Positions 47,133 to 54,916 of a DNA stretch of 54,916 nt are shown one piece after another. The notes under the pieces are model-generated. The model was given only the letters and a program-made list of their open reading frames with translations. It made no database searches and was not told the DNA's origin. Position numbers and translations under genes: made by a program. Source of the stretch: an uncultured Bacteroidales bacterium (GTDB lineage: Bacteria; Bacteroidota; Bacteroidia; Bacteroidales; UBA932); the NCBI GenBank assembly GCA_946405435.1, contig CAMJHF010000017.1, positions 1 through 54,916 on the forward strand, written 5' to 3'. Each line of letters starts with the position of its first letter. The stretch's first letter is position 1.

Positions 47133-48493
47133 AGCGCTTGTTGTATGGTTTTGTCTATGGCTTCGGCGAATGCCTCCGGCATGGTATCGGACAGAGGATA
47201 GGGAGCCTTTATGTAAATATGCATCTGGTCGATTTCGTATTCGTAGCCCTTGCGGTACTCGTAGGCATGGGCAGACGGGAGATAGGAATTCTGACCGTTT
47301 GTATAGCCGGCAAAGATAACTGTCTTGCCGGGGAAATGACTGCGGGCGCCCATCTGGTATTCGCAGAAAGGCTCGCCCTGGGTGAAGAAGAAAATGATTC
47401 CGTTGATGTTGACAGCGCCCATGGTGAAGTCCAGCGTGTTGTGCACTTTGCCCTCTGCCAGACGGCTCAGAATCAGGTTTTTCCAGCCTTCCACATCTTC
47501 TTTCCAGCTCCAGTTGACCGAGAGCTCGCCGCCCCACTTCTCAACAAGTTCGGCGGCATGGGCCTCGACGGCCTCGGGAGTGATCCGGGCGATGCGGAAC
47601 GGCAGGCCCACGGTGTCGTTCACCACTTTGAACTCGCCCGTGGGGCGCACCTTTTCGAACTGCACCTTGAGAAGAGAGTCTGCAAGGCTGCGGCCGCACT
47701 CTTCGGCATATTCCACCATCTTGGGGCCCTCGGCGGGGTCCATGTTGCCGGCGGCGCCGGTGAGCTGGAACACGTCACCTCCCCAGGCCTCACGCAGTAT
47801 CTTGCCGCATACGCCAGGGTAATCGGACGACACCAGAAGGCTCTTGTGTCCCATGCACACAGGGTGGCATGCCAGGTTGACTATGGACACTATGGGCGCG
47901 CCCTTGGTGTCCAGGAAGCGGACCACGTAGACGTCTCGGTCCACGGGACCTGTCTCCTTCTCGCAGCGGTTGCCGTTGATGCTGGTCTGCGCCTTGCCCA
48001 CCTCCATCTTGAAGGGACGGAAGGAGGCATCGTCGGTAATGGTCTTTACGGCATTGGCAACCAGCACCTTGTGCAGGCGCTCCTTGTGGGAGTAGTTGCT
48101 GCCGCCGGGTTCCGCCCGCCAGCCGCCGTTGCGCGGAGCCGAGTGGGTGTGGATGCAGTGCATGAAGATACGGTCGAGCGGAAGGCCGGACTGCTCTGAG
48201 ATTTCTTTACGCCACTCCAGGCTCAGCTCGGGCGAAATCTCCATGAGGTCGTTGGAAATGATGCACACCTTGTCCGCACCTTTGCCTACTACAAGGCAGT
48301 GGGTGTACAGGGGGAGGTGCAGTCCGGTGGAGAGGTCGTTGCGGGCGGCGAAGCCGGCCAGCATCGTGTGCTCGTCAGGCGTCGTGGAAATGTCGGCGGC
48401 GTTGTAATTCATGGTCAGGGCGTCCCCCCGGCATCCTGTGAGGATGCCCAGGAGGACGGCTGCCACGAATGCATAACGGAAGAATTTCATCAT
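47129..48493 (-). CDS. neutral/alkaline ceramidase-family lipoprotein
   Basis: 454 aa with lipobox LTGC. Matches the N-terminal catalytic domain of neutral/alkaline non-lysosomal ceramidases: CIHTHSAPRNGG (zinc-site His pair and substrate region, about 115), NLACHPVCMG (about 205) and QLTGAAGNMDP (about 245). Known members hydrolyse N-acyl-sphingosine, but Bacteroidota have many short homologues in sugar-utilisation loci with undefined amidase activity. Here a role in removing an N-acyl group, or in attacking lipids of the target cell, is open. ATG 48493 overlaps the SusD stop (TGATG). Confidence 0.82.
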   Translation of the reverse strand: MMKFFRYAFVAAVLLGILTGCRGDALTMNYNAADISTTPDEHTMLAGFAARNDLSTGLHLPLYTHCLVVGKGADKVCIISNDLMEISPELSLEWRKEISEQSGLPLDRIFMHCIHTHSAPRNGGWRAEPGGSNYSHKERLHKVLVANAVKTITDDASFRPFKMEVGKAQTSINGNRCEKETGPVDRDVYVVRFLDTKGAPIVSIVNLACHPVCMGHKSLLVSSDYPGVCGKILREAWGGDVFQLTGAAGNMDPAEGPKMVEYAEECGRSLADSLLKVQFEKVRPTGEFKVVNDTVGLPFRIARITPEAVEAHAAELVEKWGGELSVNWSWKEDVEGWKNLILSRLAEGKVHNTLDFTMGAVNINGIIFFFTQGEPFCEYQMGARSHFPGKTVIFAGYTNGQNSYLPSAHAYEYRKGYEYEIDQMHIYIKAPYPLSDTMPEAFAEAIDKTIQQAL

Positions 48494-50541
48494 CAATAGT
48501 TATATCCGGGATTCTGGATGATCTTATGCACCTGTCCGTTCTTGTCGTAGGTCTTGTCTATCTCGGTCTGGGGGATAGGCATAAGGTAGTTCGGGTAATC
48601 CTCGGGATTCTCGGTACCGGGCTTGTTGGTGCAGGTGATCTTGCCGGCCTCGGGGAGGTTGTTGCGGCTCGAGTTGGGGAACCACTTCTGGGTAGGGGAA
48701 ATGGTGAGGCAGGCCTCGCCGTAGTCGACCTCGTAGGTCTTGCCCTTCCAGACATAGTTGACAAGATAAGCCACGTTGTGACCGTTGTTGGAGGTGATGT
48801 AGGCCGCACTCTCGCCGGTATTGGTCCAGTAGTAGTTGCGGTCTTTGTTGACCATATTGGCGGGCTGCACGCAGCGGTACAGGGTGTCCTGCTTGCTGCC
48901 TTTCTGCAGCAGCATGGTGCGCATGCCGGCGAAGGGAACGTTCTCGTAGGTGGTCGCTATCTTAAGGCGCCTGGTGTCCAGGTAACGGAAAGACTCGAAG
49001 GCGAGCTCGATACGGCGCTCGTTCACGATTTCGTCCCAAAGGTTGTCGCCGCTGTCGGTAATCTCCGGCATCATGACGTCGGCACGGCTGCGTATCTTGT
49101 TGAGGCAGGCGCGCGCCTCATCCTCACGGTGGAGATGCCATGCAGCCTCTGCGAGGTTAAGATACATCTCGCCCATACGGAACCAGGGATACATCACGTT
49201 GCCGATGAGGGACTCGGAGATGTACTTGTCGGGCATGTACCACTTGGTGAGGCCGCTGCCGCCGGTGTTGGTAAGATGGATCTGGTCGCTGGCCTTCTTG
49301 GAGGTGACAGGCTCTGGTTTGCCCTTGTCGAAGTCAGCTATCTCGGTGTTCTCGTAAAGGAGGTAGAGCTGAAGCTGGGTTTCCTGATTCTTGCCTTCCT
49401 TGTCGAGCCACTTGTACATCTTGGTCGGGTAGATTATGCAGTGCTCGAAACGGGGATCACGGCCCTTGAAGGGGTGTAGGGGATCATATCCGGAGCCCTC
49501 TTCGAAGATCTTCTTGCCGTTCTTCATCTCGTAGTCGAGCCACATGGCCTGGGTTGGGTTGAAGCTCTCCCAGCCGCCGCCGCCGAAGTCCATCAGACTG
49601 TAGAGCAGCTGGGCCTTGTGGGGCTGGCCGCTGCTCTGCACGAAGTACTTGGCCCAGATGACCTCGGGCGAGTTGATGTCGCGCCAGAAGCCGTCGTAAG
49701 TGTCGTCGAGGGCATAGGCTCCGTCCACGTCGGCACGGTCGCAGATGGCCTTGGCGGCCTTATATGCATCTTCCCACTTGCTCTCCGAGTATGCGCCGCG
49801 GAATACTCCTCCCGTGGGGAAGTTGGGGTCGTTGAACAAAGGGGAGGCAACGATGAGGGTCAGGCGGCAGCGGAGTGCCAGCACGCAGTCCTTGTGCACG
49901 CGGCCCTGGGCGGTGCCGTTCTTGTCGGGGAGAAGCTCATAGGCTTTGTCGAGGTCGCCGTTGATGAATTCGACGCACTTGTCGAAATCGGAACGGACCT
50001 CGGCAAAATCGGAGCCAAGATCATCATGAGGCTTGTCCACCAGCACCACGCCTCCGTAGCGCTGGATAAGGTTGGTATAGGCCCACGCACGCAGGAAGTA
50101 GGACTCGCCGACAAGGCGGTTCTTGACGTCCTCGCTGAGGGCCGAACCCTTCTGTTCTACGTAATTCAGGAAGTAATTGATGCGGTAGATGTACTCGTAG
50201 GCACGGTTCCAGATGTTCAGGAACGTGGTACGGGTATTATGAGCCGGGCCGCCCTCGTCCTGGGGAATGATGGAACTGGGGGTCATGGAGCCGTCGGCTA
50301 TGTAGCGGGTGGAGGTGCCTCCGTAACGGAAGAAGCCCTCGTCGGAAATGCATCCGGTGTTGCCCTCGGTGAAGGGGTCGGGCAGAACGGTGTAGATGGC
50401 GTTGATGTAGCTCTCGGCCAGGGCGTCGCTGTTGAACACTGCCTCCTCGGACATCTTGTCAAGGGGCTTCTTGTCCAGGAATCCGTCGTTGCAGGCGGTG
50501 AGGACGGCGACAAATGCAATTATATATAGTATCTTTTTCAT
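48493..50541 (-). CDS. SusD/RagB-family outer-membrane nutrient-binding lipoprotein
   Basis: 682 aa, lipobox LTAC (Cys 17) followed by NDGFLDKKPLDKMSEEAVF, the standard start of SusD proteins. Contains the ESYFLRAWAYTNLIQRYGGVVLV TPR-type helix motif and FRMGEMYLNLAEAAW near the C-terminal half. Forms the lid of the SusC transporter and binds the oligomer to be imported. 12 nt after SusC. Confidence 0.95.
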   Translation of the reverse strand: MKKILYIIAFVAVLTACNDGFLDKKPLDKMSEEAVFNSDALAESYINAIYTVLPDPFTEGNTGCISDEGFFRYGGTSTRYIADGSMTPSSIIPQDEGGPAHNTRTTFLNIWNRAYEYIYRINYFLNYVEQKGSALSEDVKNRLVGESYFLRAWAYTNLIQRYGGVVLVDKPHDDLGSDFAEVRSDFDKCVEFINGDLDKAYELLPDKNGTAQGRVHKDCVLALRCRLTLIVASPLFNDPNFPTGGVFRGAYSESKWEDAYKAAKAICDRADVDGAYALDDTYDGFWRDINSPEVIWAKYFVQSSGQPHKAQLLYSLMDFGGGGWESFNPTQAMWLDYEMKNGKKIFEEGSGYDPLHPFKGRDPRFEHCIIYPTKMYKWLDKEGKNQETQLQLYLLYENTEIADFDKGKPEPVTSKKASDQIHLTNTGGSGLTKWYMPDKYISESLIGNVMYPWFRMGEMYLNLAEAAWHLHREDEARACLNKIRSRADVMMPEITDSGDNLWDEIVNERRIELAFESFRYLDTRRLKIATTYENVPFAGMRTMLLQKGSKQDTLYRCVQPANMVNKDRNYYWTNTGESAAYITSNNGHNVAYLVNYVWKGKTYEVDYGEACLTISPTQKWFPNSSRNNLPEAGKITCTNKPGTENPEDYPNYLMPIPQTEIDKTYDKNGQVHKIIQNPGYNY

Positions 50542-50553
50542 ATCGGGCGCAGA

Positions 50554-53500
50554 TTAGAATGTTACTTTAACACCGAAATTGAAAATCTTGACCTGAGGAT
50601 AGGTCTGGTAGCCTTCGTCGCTGGTTTCCGGGTCGATGGTCTTGAGCTCGGAGAAGGTGAGAAGGTTGTAGCCTGCGGCATAGAAGCGGGTGCTCTTGAT
50701 GCCGACCTGGTGGCCGAACACGCGGCCGGGCAGGGTGTAGCCTATTTCGAGGTTCTTAAGACGCAGGAAGGCTGCGTTGCGATAGTAGAAGGACGTACGG
50801 TACACGCCGCCGTTGCCGATGTTGGAGGCGATACGGGGGTAGTTGGTATCGGGATTGTCCAGATTCCAGGCGTTGACTGCCACGTCGGCCTCGATGTTGC
50901 CGGACACGGGGTCGGTCAGAGGAGCGTAGTAGTAACGCGCCCTTGCCTGGCCCTGCAGGAGGATGGACAGGTCGAAGTTCTTCCACTGCAGCTCGCTGTT
51001 GAGACCGAACACGATCTGGGGAACTGCGGTGAGATCCATCCTCATACGGTCCTGGGAGTCGATGATGCCGTTTTTGTCGAGGTCCTTGAAGTAGAAGTCG
51101 CCGAGGCCGGCGCCAGCCATCTGCAGGTGATTCTGCAGGTCATCGTGGGTGCGGTTGATGCCCTCCACCTGATAGATGAGGGAGGCGCCCATGGGGTGGC
51201 CGGTGCGGTTCATGTACTGGTGCTTCTCGTCGTAGGGGGTTTCATCCATGTACTCGATGGTGTTCTTGGCGTACATGATGTTGCCGGCCACGCGGTAGCG
51301 GAGGTCGCCGCCCAGTGCCTTGTTCTCATGGGTGAGCTGAAGCTCGACACCCTTGTTGGAGACTATACCGATGTTCTCGTCGGGCAGGTTGCCGGTGAGA
51401 CCGGTAAAGTAAGGTATGGAGGCGTTGCGGGTGCAGAGGATGTTGCTGCGGCGGGTGTGGAAGTACTCGAGCTCCCATCCCAGCAGGCCGTGATGGATGT
51501 TACCGTCCAGACCGAGGTTCCAGGTGCGGGCCACCTCCCAGGTGATGTTGGGGTTGGGGACGCCGTCGGGCAGGATGTAGTTCACTTCCTTCTGGTCGTA
51601 GAGGGCGCGGTAGGAGCTGCTGGAGGTGTAGGCGTAGGTGGCGAGATACTGGAATGCGGCCACCTGGTCGTTACCCTGCTCGCCGTAGGAGGCGCGGAGC
51701 TTGAGGTTGGTGAGCCAGGGGATGTTGTCCTTGATGAAGGACTCCTCGGACAGACGCCAGCCCACGGACACGCCGGGGAATACGCCCCAGCGCTTGCCAA
51801 CGGGGAAGTTTTCGCTTCCGTCCCAGCGCACGAGGGCCTGGATCATGTACTTGCTCTTGTAGTCGTATCCGGCACGGGCGAAGAAGGAACGGCGGGCGGT
51901 TTCGGAGGCATATCCTCCGATCTTGTAGAAGGACTTGTCGGCGTTGCCGGCGAAGAACTGGTCAAGTATGTCGGAGTCGTACTTCTCGATGTTGGCGTTG
52001 AAGCGGTCGCGGCGGAAGCTGCTCTGCTCCATACCGGCAAGGGCGGTCACGTGGTGGTCGCCGAAGGTACGGTCGTAGTTGATGTTGGCGTTGATGGTCA
52101 GGGTGTGGTAGTTGTTCTGGCTCTCCGTGAGGGTAGGGGTGGTGAACACGCCGCTGTCCCTCTCGCGGTAGGTCTCCGTAATCTCGTCGTAGGAGTAGCA
52201 GGGCCAGTTCTTGGACCAGTTCTTATTGAAGTTGTTGTGCACGTCGTATGCCAGCACTGCATTGACGGACAGGCCTTTGGTGATGGCGTGCAGGTCGTAG
52301 TTGCCGCGGAAGGTGGTGTTGATGGTGTTGTAGGTGGTGCGGTCGTAACCGGTGAGGTCCTGCACCAGGGCGGCGGGGTTGGAGCCGCTGCGCAGGTAGC
52401 CGTTGGGATAGTACGGGGCGCTGGAAGCGTAGCGGCGGGTGGTGATATAGAAGATACCGTAGTTGTCCGAAGGGTAGGCCGAGTAGTTCTTGTGCTGCTG
52501 ACGGACGTTCAGGTCGATACCGAGTTTGAAGTCGTCGGTGACGTTGATGTCGATGTTGGAGCGCACGTTGTACTGGTTGTAGTTGGTGGCGGACTTGACA
52601 TAGATACCATCCTGGTACTGGCCGTTGAACTGCACGAAGTAGCTAACCTTGCCGGCACCGCCCTGCAGGCTCACGCCGTATTTGTGCTGCGAGGAGAAGG
52701 GCTTGATGATGGCCTTGAACCAGTCGGTGTTGGGGTAGTTGATGGGGTCGTCCTGGTCGATGTAGTGCTGGATCTGCTCCTGGGTGTAGATGGGAGAGGA
52801 TCCGGTAATGGCGCGGGCGGCGTTGTAGGCCGTGGCGAACTGCACCGCGTCGGCCATCTTGAGCAGGCGGGTGGGCGACTGCATACCGTAGTCGTAGGTG
52901 AAGGTCACGGTGGGGGTACCGTCTGTGCGGCCGCGCTTGGTGGTGACGAGGATGACGCCGTTGGCGGAACGGGCTCCGTAGATGGCTGCGGAGGCGTCCT
53001 TCAGCACGTTGATGCTCTCGATTTCCTCACCGGTGAGGCGGGAGAACTCATCGCCTCGGCCGGGGACGCCGTCGATGATGATGAGCGGAGAGTTGTCTCC
53101 AAGGGTGGAACGGCCTCGGATGTACATGACGGCGTCGTCACGTCCGGGCTCGCCGGAACGGTTGTTGACGATGACGCCGGACATACGGCCTGCAAGTCCC
53201 TGGGAGAGGTTGACCGAGGAGTTCTTGACCAGTTCGGCACCGGAAGTCGAGGTGACGGATCCGGTGAGGGTGATCTTGGACTGGGTGCCGTAGCCGATTG
53301 CCACAGCCTCCTCGAGGAGCATCTGGTCCTCTTTGAGGATGAAGTCCACGGTGGTCTGGCCGCTGGCGAGCTTGACGGATTGATCCTCATAGCCCATGAG
53401 GCTGGCGGTAAGGGTGGCGCCGGAGGCGACATTGTTCAGGGAATAGCTTCCCATAGGATCGGTCATGGCACCGTTCTGGGTGCCGTTCACAATGACCATG

Positions 53501-53640
53501 GCTCCCACCAGCGGTTCACCGTTGGCGTCCTTGACCGTTCCCTGAACGCGGACACGACTCTGAGCCGTGGCGTCAAAAGTGGTTAAGGCCGTGATAGTGA
53601 AGGCCGAAAGGAGCATCAAAAAGAATTTGAATTGCTTCAT
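50554..53640 (-). CDS. SusC/RagA-family TonB-linked outer-membrane transporter
   Basis: 1,028 aa. Signal peptide 1-26; carboxypeptidase-D-like domain about 31-110 (VQGTVKDANGEPLVGAMVIV); plug with LLEEAVAIGYGTQSKITLTGSV (about 112-135), the IRGRSTLGDNSPLIIIDGVPG tract and INVLKDASAAIYGARSANGVILVTTKRG; a 22-strand barrel ending in Phe (VKIFNFGVKVTF). Imports oligomers with energy from TonB-ExbBD. First gene of the 28-kb operon, so the substrate class is that of the operon, proposed to be wall fragments. Confidence 0.96.
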   Translation of the reverse strand: MKQFKFFLMLLSAFTITALTTFDATAQSRVRVQGTVKDANGEPLVGAMVIVNGTQNGAMTDPMGSYSLNNVASGATLTASLMGYEDQSVKLASGQTTVDFILKEDQMLLEEAVAIGYGTQSKITLTGSVTSTSGAELVKNSSVNLSQGLAGRMSGVIVNNRSGEPGRDDAVMYIRGRSTLGDNSPLIIIDGVPGRGDEFSRLTGEEIESINVLKDASAAIYGARSANGVILVTTKRGRTDGTPTVTFTYDYGMQSPTRLLKMADAVQFATAYNAARAITGSSPIYTQEQIQHYIDQDDPINYPNTDWFKAIIKPFSSQHKYGVSLQGGAGKVSYFVQFNGQYQDGIYVKSATNYNQYNVRSNIDINVTDDFKLGIDLNVRQQHKNYSAYPSDNYGIFYITTRRYASSAPYYPNGYLRSGSNPAALVQDLTGYDRTTYNTINTTFRGNYDLHAITKGLSVNAVLAYDVHNNFNKNWSKNWPCYSYDEITETYRERDSGVFTTPTLTESQNNYHTLTINANINYDRTFGDHHVTALAGMEQSSFRRDRFNANIEKYDSDILDQFFAGNADKSFYKIGGYASETARRSFFARAGYDYKSKYMIQALVRWDGSENFPVGKRWGVFPGVSVGWRLSEESFIKDNIPWLTNLKLRASYGEQGNDQVAAFQYLATYAYTSSSSYRALYDQKEVNYILPDGVPNPNITWEVARTWNLGLDGNIHHGLLGWELEYFHTRRSNILCTRNASIPYFTGLTGNLPDENIGIVSNKGVELQLTHENKALGGDLRYRVAGNIMYAKNTIEYMDETPYDEKHQYMNRTGHPMGASLIYQVEGINRTHDDLQNHLQMAGAGLGDFYFKDLDKNGIIDSQDRMRMDLTAVPQIVFGLNSELQWKNFDLSILLQGQARARYYYAPLTDPVSGNIEADVAVNAWNLDNPDTNYPRIASNIGNGGVYRTSFYYRNAAFLRLKNLEIGYTLPGRVFGHQVGIKSTRFYAAGYNLLTFSELKTIDPETSDEGYQTYPQVKIFNFGVKVTF

Positions 53641-53669
53641 ATAACTTGGCTATTGGTTTTTCAAGTTTC

Positions 53670-53677
53670 CAAATGTA
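53670..53677 (-). promoter_or_regulatory. -7 element of the SusCD operon promoter
   Basis: TACATTTG on the minus strand matches TAnnTTTG; transcription would start near 53663, about 22 nt before the susC ATG. No well-spaced -33 TTTG is seen, which is common for regulated PUL promoters. No sigma/anti-sigma or hybrid two-component regulator is encoded in the window. Confidence 0.5.
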
Positions 53678-53719
53678 GTCATTTTTTGGGGAAAATTATA
53701 TGTTTCAAAACAATATTTA

Positions 53720-53727
53720 TATTTTTG
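53720..53727 (+). promoter_or_regulatory. -7 element upstream of msrA
   Basis: TATTTTTG on the plus strand fits TAnnTTTG, leaving a leader of about 90 nt before the ATG at 53823. Together with 53670-53677 it makes the 182-nt interval a divergent promoter region. Confidence 0.4.
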
Positions 53728-53822
53728 CAATCGGAACAAAGCATTGTTTGGTGAAGGTCAAACAGTATTTTGCTACGGTTTGCAGACCGGCCGCGGCCGT
53801 TGCCTGACCCTGTGGATTGAAT

Positions 53823-54916
53823 ATGAAAAAAGTCATTTATTTTGCCGGCGGCTGCTTCTGGGGCGTCGAGCATTTTTTCAAAGGCGTGGACGGCGTGGTG
53901 TCGGCCACGCCCGGCTATGCCAACGGCAGTGTTGACAACCCGTCGTACGAACAAGTTTACACCGATACCACCGGACACGTCGAAACGGTGAAAGTGGTGT
54001 ACGATGACGCCCGCGTGAGCCTTGAGCGGCTTCTGATGCTGTTTTTCGCCAGCATCGACCCGCTGGACACCGGCGGGCAGGGCCACGACAGGGGCACCCG
54101 TTACCGCACGGGGGTGTACTATTCTGATCCGTCAGACTTGCCTGTGCTCGAGGCCGGATTCGCAGCCCTGCGCTCGCGGCTTGGGGTTTCGCCGGCTACG
54201 GAACTGCTCCGGCTCGAGGGATTCTGGCCCGCCGAGGAAAGGCATCGCGACTACCTCGACAAAAACCCTGGAGGATACTGCCATCTGGACTTGAAAGTTT
54301 TCAGGTATCTGCGTCTCTATCAAGACCTTGCACTGGTCCTGGAGGGAGAGCCCGACGCCGTCGCCCGCCAGGCCCAGACGGCCGCCATGATATACGAAAG
54401 GATGAAGTTCTTCTGGGTAGGATTCTACCGGGTGCTGGACGGCCAGCTCGTGCTCGGCCCCTTCCAGGGTCCGCACGCATGCTTCCGCATAGCCTACGGA
54501 CGCGGAGTCTGCGGCACCGCCTGGAAGCAGCGCCGCACCATCATAGTCCCCGACGTCGATCAGTTCCCCGGCCACATCGCCTGCAGCTCCGAATCCCGCT
54601 CCGAAATAGTCGTGCCGCTGTTTGCCGGCAATCAAGAGACCAGCTCCGAATCCCGTCCGGGAGCTACTGTTCCAACTGGCGAAGGCAAGGAGGTGAGCGG
54701 ATCCCTGGGCGCTGCGGCTCCGATGTTTGCCGGCAAGGGGGTGACCGGTTCTGAGTCCCGTCCGGGAGCTGCTGCTCTGATGTTTGCAGGCAAGGGGGTG
54801 ACCGGATCCGAATCCCGTCCGGGACTTACTGTTCCAACTGACGAAGGCAAGGAGGTGAGCAGATCCCTGGGCGCTGCGGCTCCGATGTTTGCCGGCAAGG
54901 GGGTGACCGGATCCGA
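53823..54916 (+). CDS. msrA: MsrA - free methionine-R-sulfoxide reductase (GAF) fusion, with repeat expansion (partial, runs off right edge)
   Basis: The N-terminal domain (1-160) is peptide-methionine-(S)-S-oxide reductase: AGGCFWGVEHFF with catalytic Cys 11, GYANGSVDNPSYEQV, and GYCHLDL. Residues of about 165-265 form a GAF-type fRMsr domain: FFWVGFYRVLDG, HACFRIAYGRGVCGTAW and GHIACSSESRSEIVVPLF, with the three Cys positions typical of free Met-R-SO reductases. Instead of continuing to the usual GVLDIDS strand, the frame enters a Ser/Gly/Pro-rich minisatellite (54-aa unit) that is still open at the window end. The fusion would handle both protein-bound S- and free R-sulfoxides in the cytoplasm. 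The repeats interrupt the fRMsr fold, so that half may be non-functional or length-variable. Confidence 0.85.
   Translation, partial: MKKVIYFAGGCFWGVEHFFKGVDGVVSATPGYANGSVDNPSYEQVYTDTTGHVETVKVVYDDARVSLERLLMLFFASIDPLDTGGQGHDRGTRYRTGVYYSDPSDLPVLEAGFAALRSRLGVSPATELLRLEGFWPAEERHRDYLDKNPGGYCHLDLKVFRYLRLYQDLALVLEGEPDAVARQAQTAAMIYERMKFFWVGFYRVLDGQLVLGPFQGPHACFRIAYGRGVCGTAWKQRRTIIVPDVDQFPGHIACSSESRSEIVVPLFAGNQETSSESRPGATVPTGEGKEVSGSLGAAAPMFAGKGVTGSESRPGAAALMFAGKGVTGSESRPGLTVPTDEGKEVSRSLGAAAPMFAGKGVTGS
54645..54916 (+). repeat. 162-bp in-frame minisatellite in the fRMsr domain
   Basis: Unit 1 spans 54645-54806 and unit 2 starts at 54807 and runs off the window; the copies differ at a few bases. Within a unit a 57-bp sub-repeat beginning ATGTTTGC(C/A)GGCAAGGGGG occurs at 54723 and 54780. 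The translated repeat (SESRPG, MFAGKGVTG) looks derived from the native SSESRSEIVVPLFAG segment just upstream. Confidence 0.8.

Noticed and set aside
45318..47537. Longer start for the second GH20 protein
   Set aside because: The extra 135 residues overlap the ceramidase-like gene in another frame and lack a signal peptide; the ATGA overlap at 47132 is the natural start.
50710..53586. 958-aa plus-strand open frame opposite susC
   Set aside because: Shadow of the SusC gene; Val/Gly/Glu-rich with no domain features, while the minus strand encodes a complete SusC.
1..54916. tRNA, rRNA, integrase or insertion sequence
   Set aside because: I found no cloverleaf-like tRNA, rRNA motif, integrase or transposase reading frame in the gaps or on either strand, apart from the Rpn-family nuclease, which is not an IS in this context.

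Overview
The window looks like a fairly GC-rich genome of a gut or rumen Bacteroidales (Bacteroidota). The evidence is a SusC/SusD pair, fimbrillin-like and BACON-bearing lipoproteins, promoters of the TTTG-N19-TAnnTTTG type, an S46 dipeptidyl-peptidase, a glycine-lipid acyltransferase pair, a DUF4251 lipoprotein and many ATGA-type gene overlaps. All family calls come from reading translated sequence; no database search was run.

Left third (1-24,300). A HipBA-type toxin-antitoxin pair runs off the left edge and has a clear promoter and operator. It is followed by a DUF4143 AAA ATPase, a nitroreductase, a DUF4251 lipoprotein and an Rpn-type PD-(D/E)XK nuclease. A fimbrillin-like surface lipoprotein follows, separated from a DNA/RNA non-specific endonuclease domain by one in-frame TGA. 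Then come an arginine-deiminase-pathway operon (arcA-like, arcC, arcB, an unknown protein and a propeller lipoprotein) and, divergently, the glycine-lipid genes glsA and glsB. A leftward operon for peptide and amino-acid use comes next: a glutamate symporter, an unusual secreted M20 amidohydrolase-C1B cysteine peptidase fusion, an alanine/sodium symporter and a DPP11-like S46 peptidase.

Right half (25,607-53,640). About 28 kb on the minus strand reads as one very large polysaccharide-utilisation-type operon: SusC, SusD, a ceramidase-family lipoprotein, two GH20 hexosaminidases, MurQ, a lamin-tail/TIM-barrel protein, a 1,415-aa repeat lipoprotein, a transglutaminase-like lipoprotein, a stand-alone TIM-barrel lipoprotein, a 45-aa microprotein, an 806-aa repeat lipoprotein, a 750-aa repeat/TIM-barrel lipoprotein, a BadF-type sugar kinase, a serpin, a sugar MFS permease and a C45-type Ntn hydrolase. 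A serine hydrolase (24,301-25,626, plus strand) converges on its end, and an MsrA-fRMsr gene with an expanding minisatellite runs off the right edge.

The main discovery candidate is that the repeat modules, the TIM-barrel domain and the transglutaminase-like domain of this operon closely resemble, from memory, three modules of methanogen (Methanobrevibacter/Methanothermobacter) surface proteins and phage lysins: pseudomurein-binding repeats (PMBR), the putative glycoside hydrolase domain attached to them, and the C71/transglutaminase-like pseudomurein endoisopeptidase. Together with GH20 enzymes, MurQ, an amino-sugar kinase, a permease and SusCD, this suggests a bacterial locus that binds, cuts and eats pseudomurein (archaeal cell wall), or a mixed murein/pseudomurein wall-foraging system. 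The nearby glutamate and alanine transporters would suit a wall peptide rich in Glu, Ala and Lys. The alternative is an adhesion system for contact with methanogens. The functional assignment is inference; the domain architectures are visible in the sequence.
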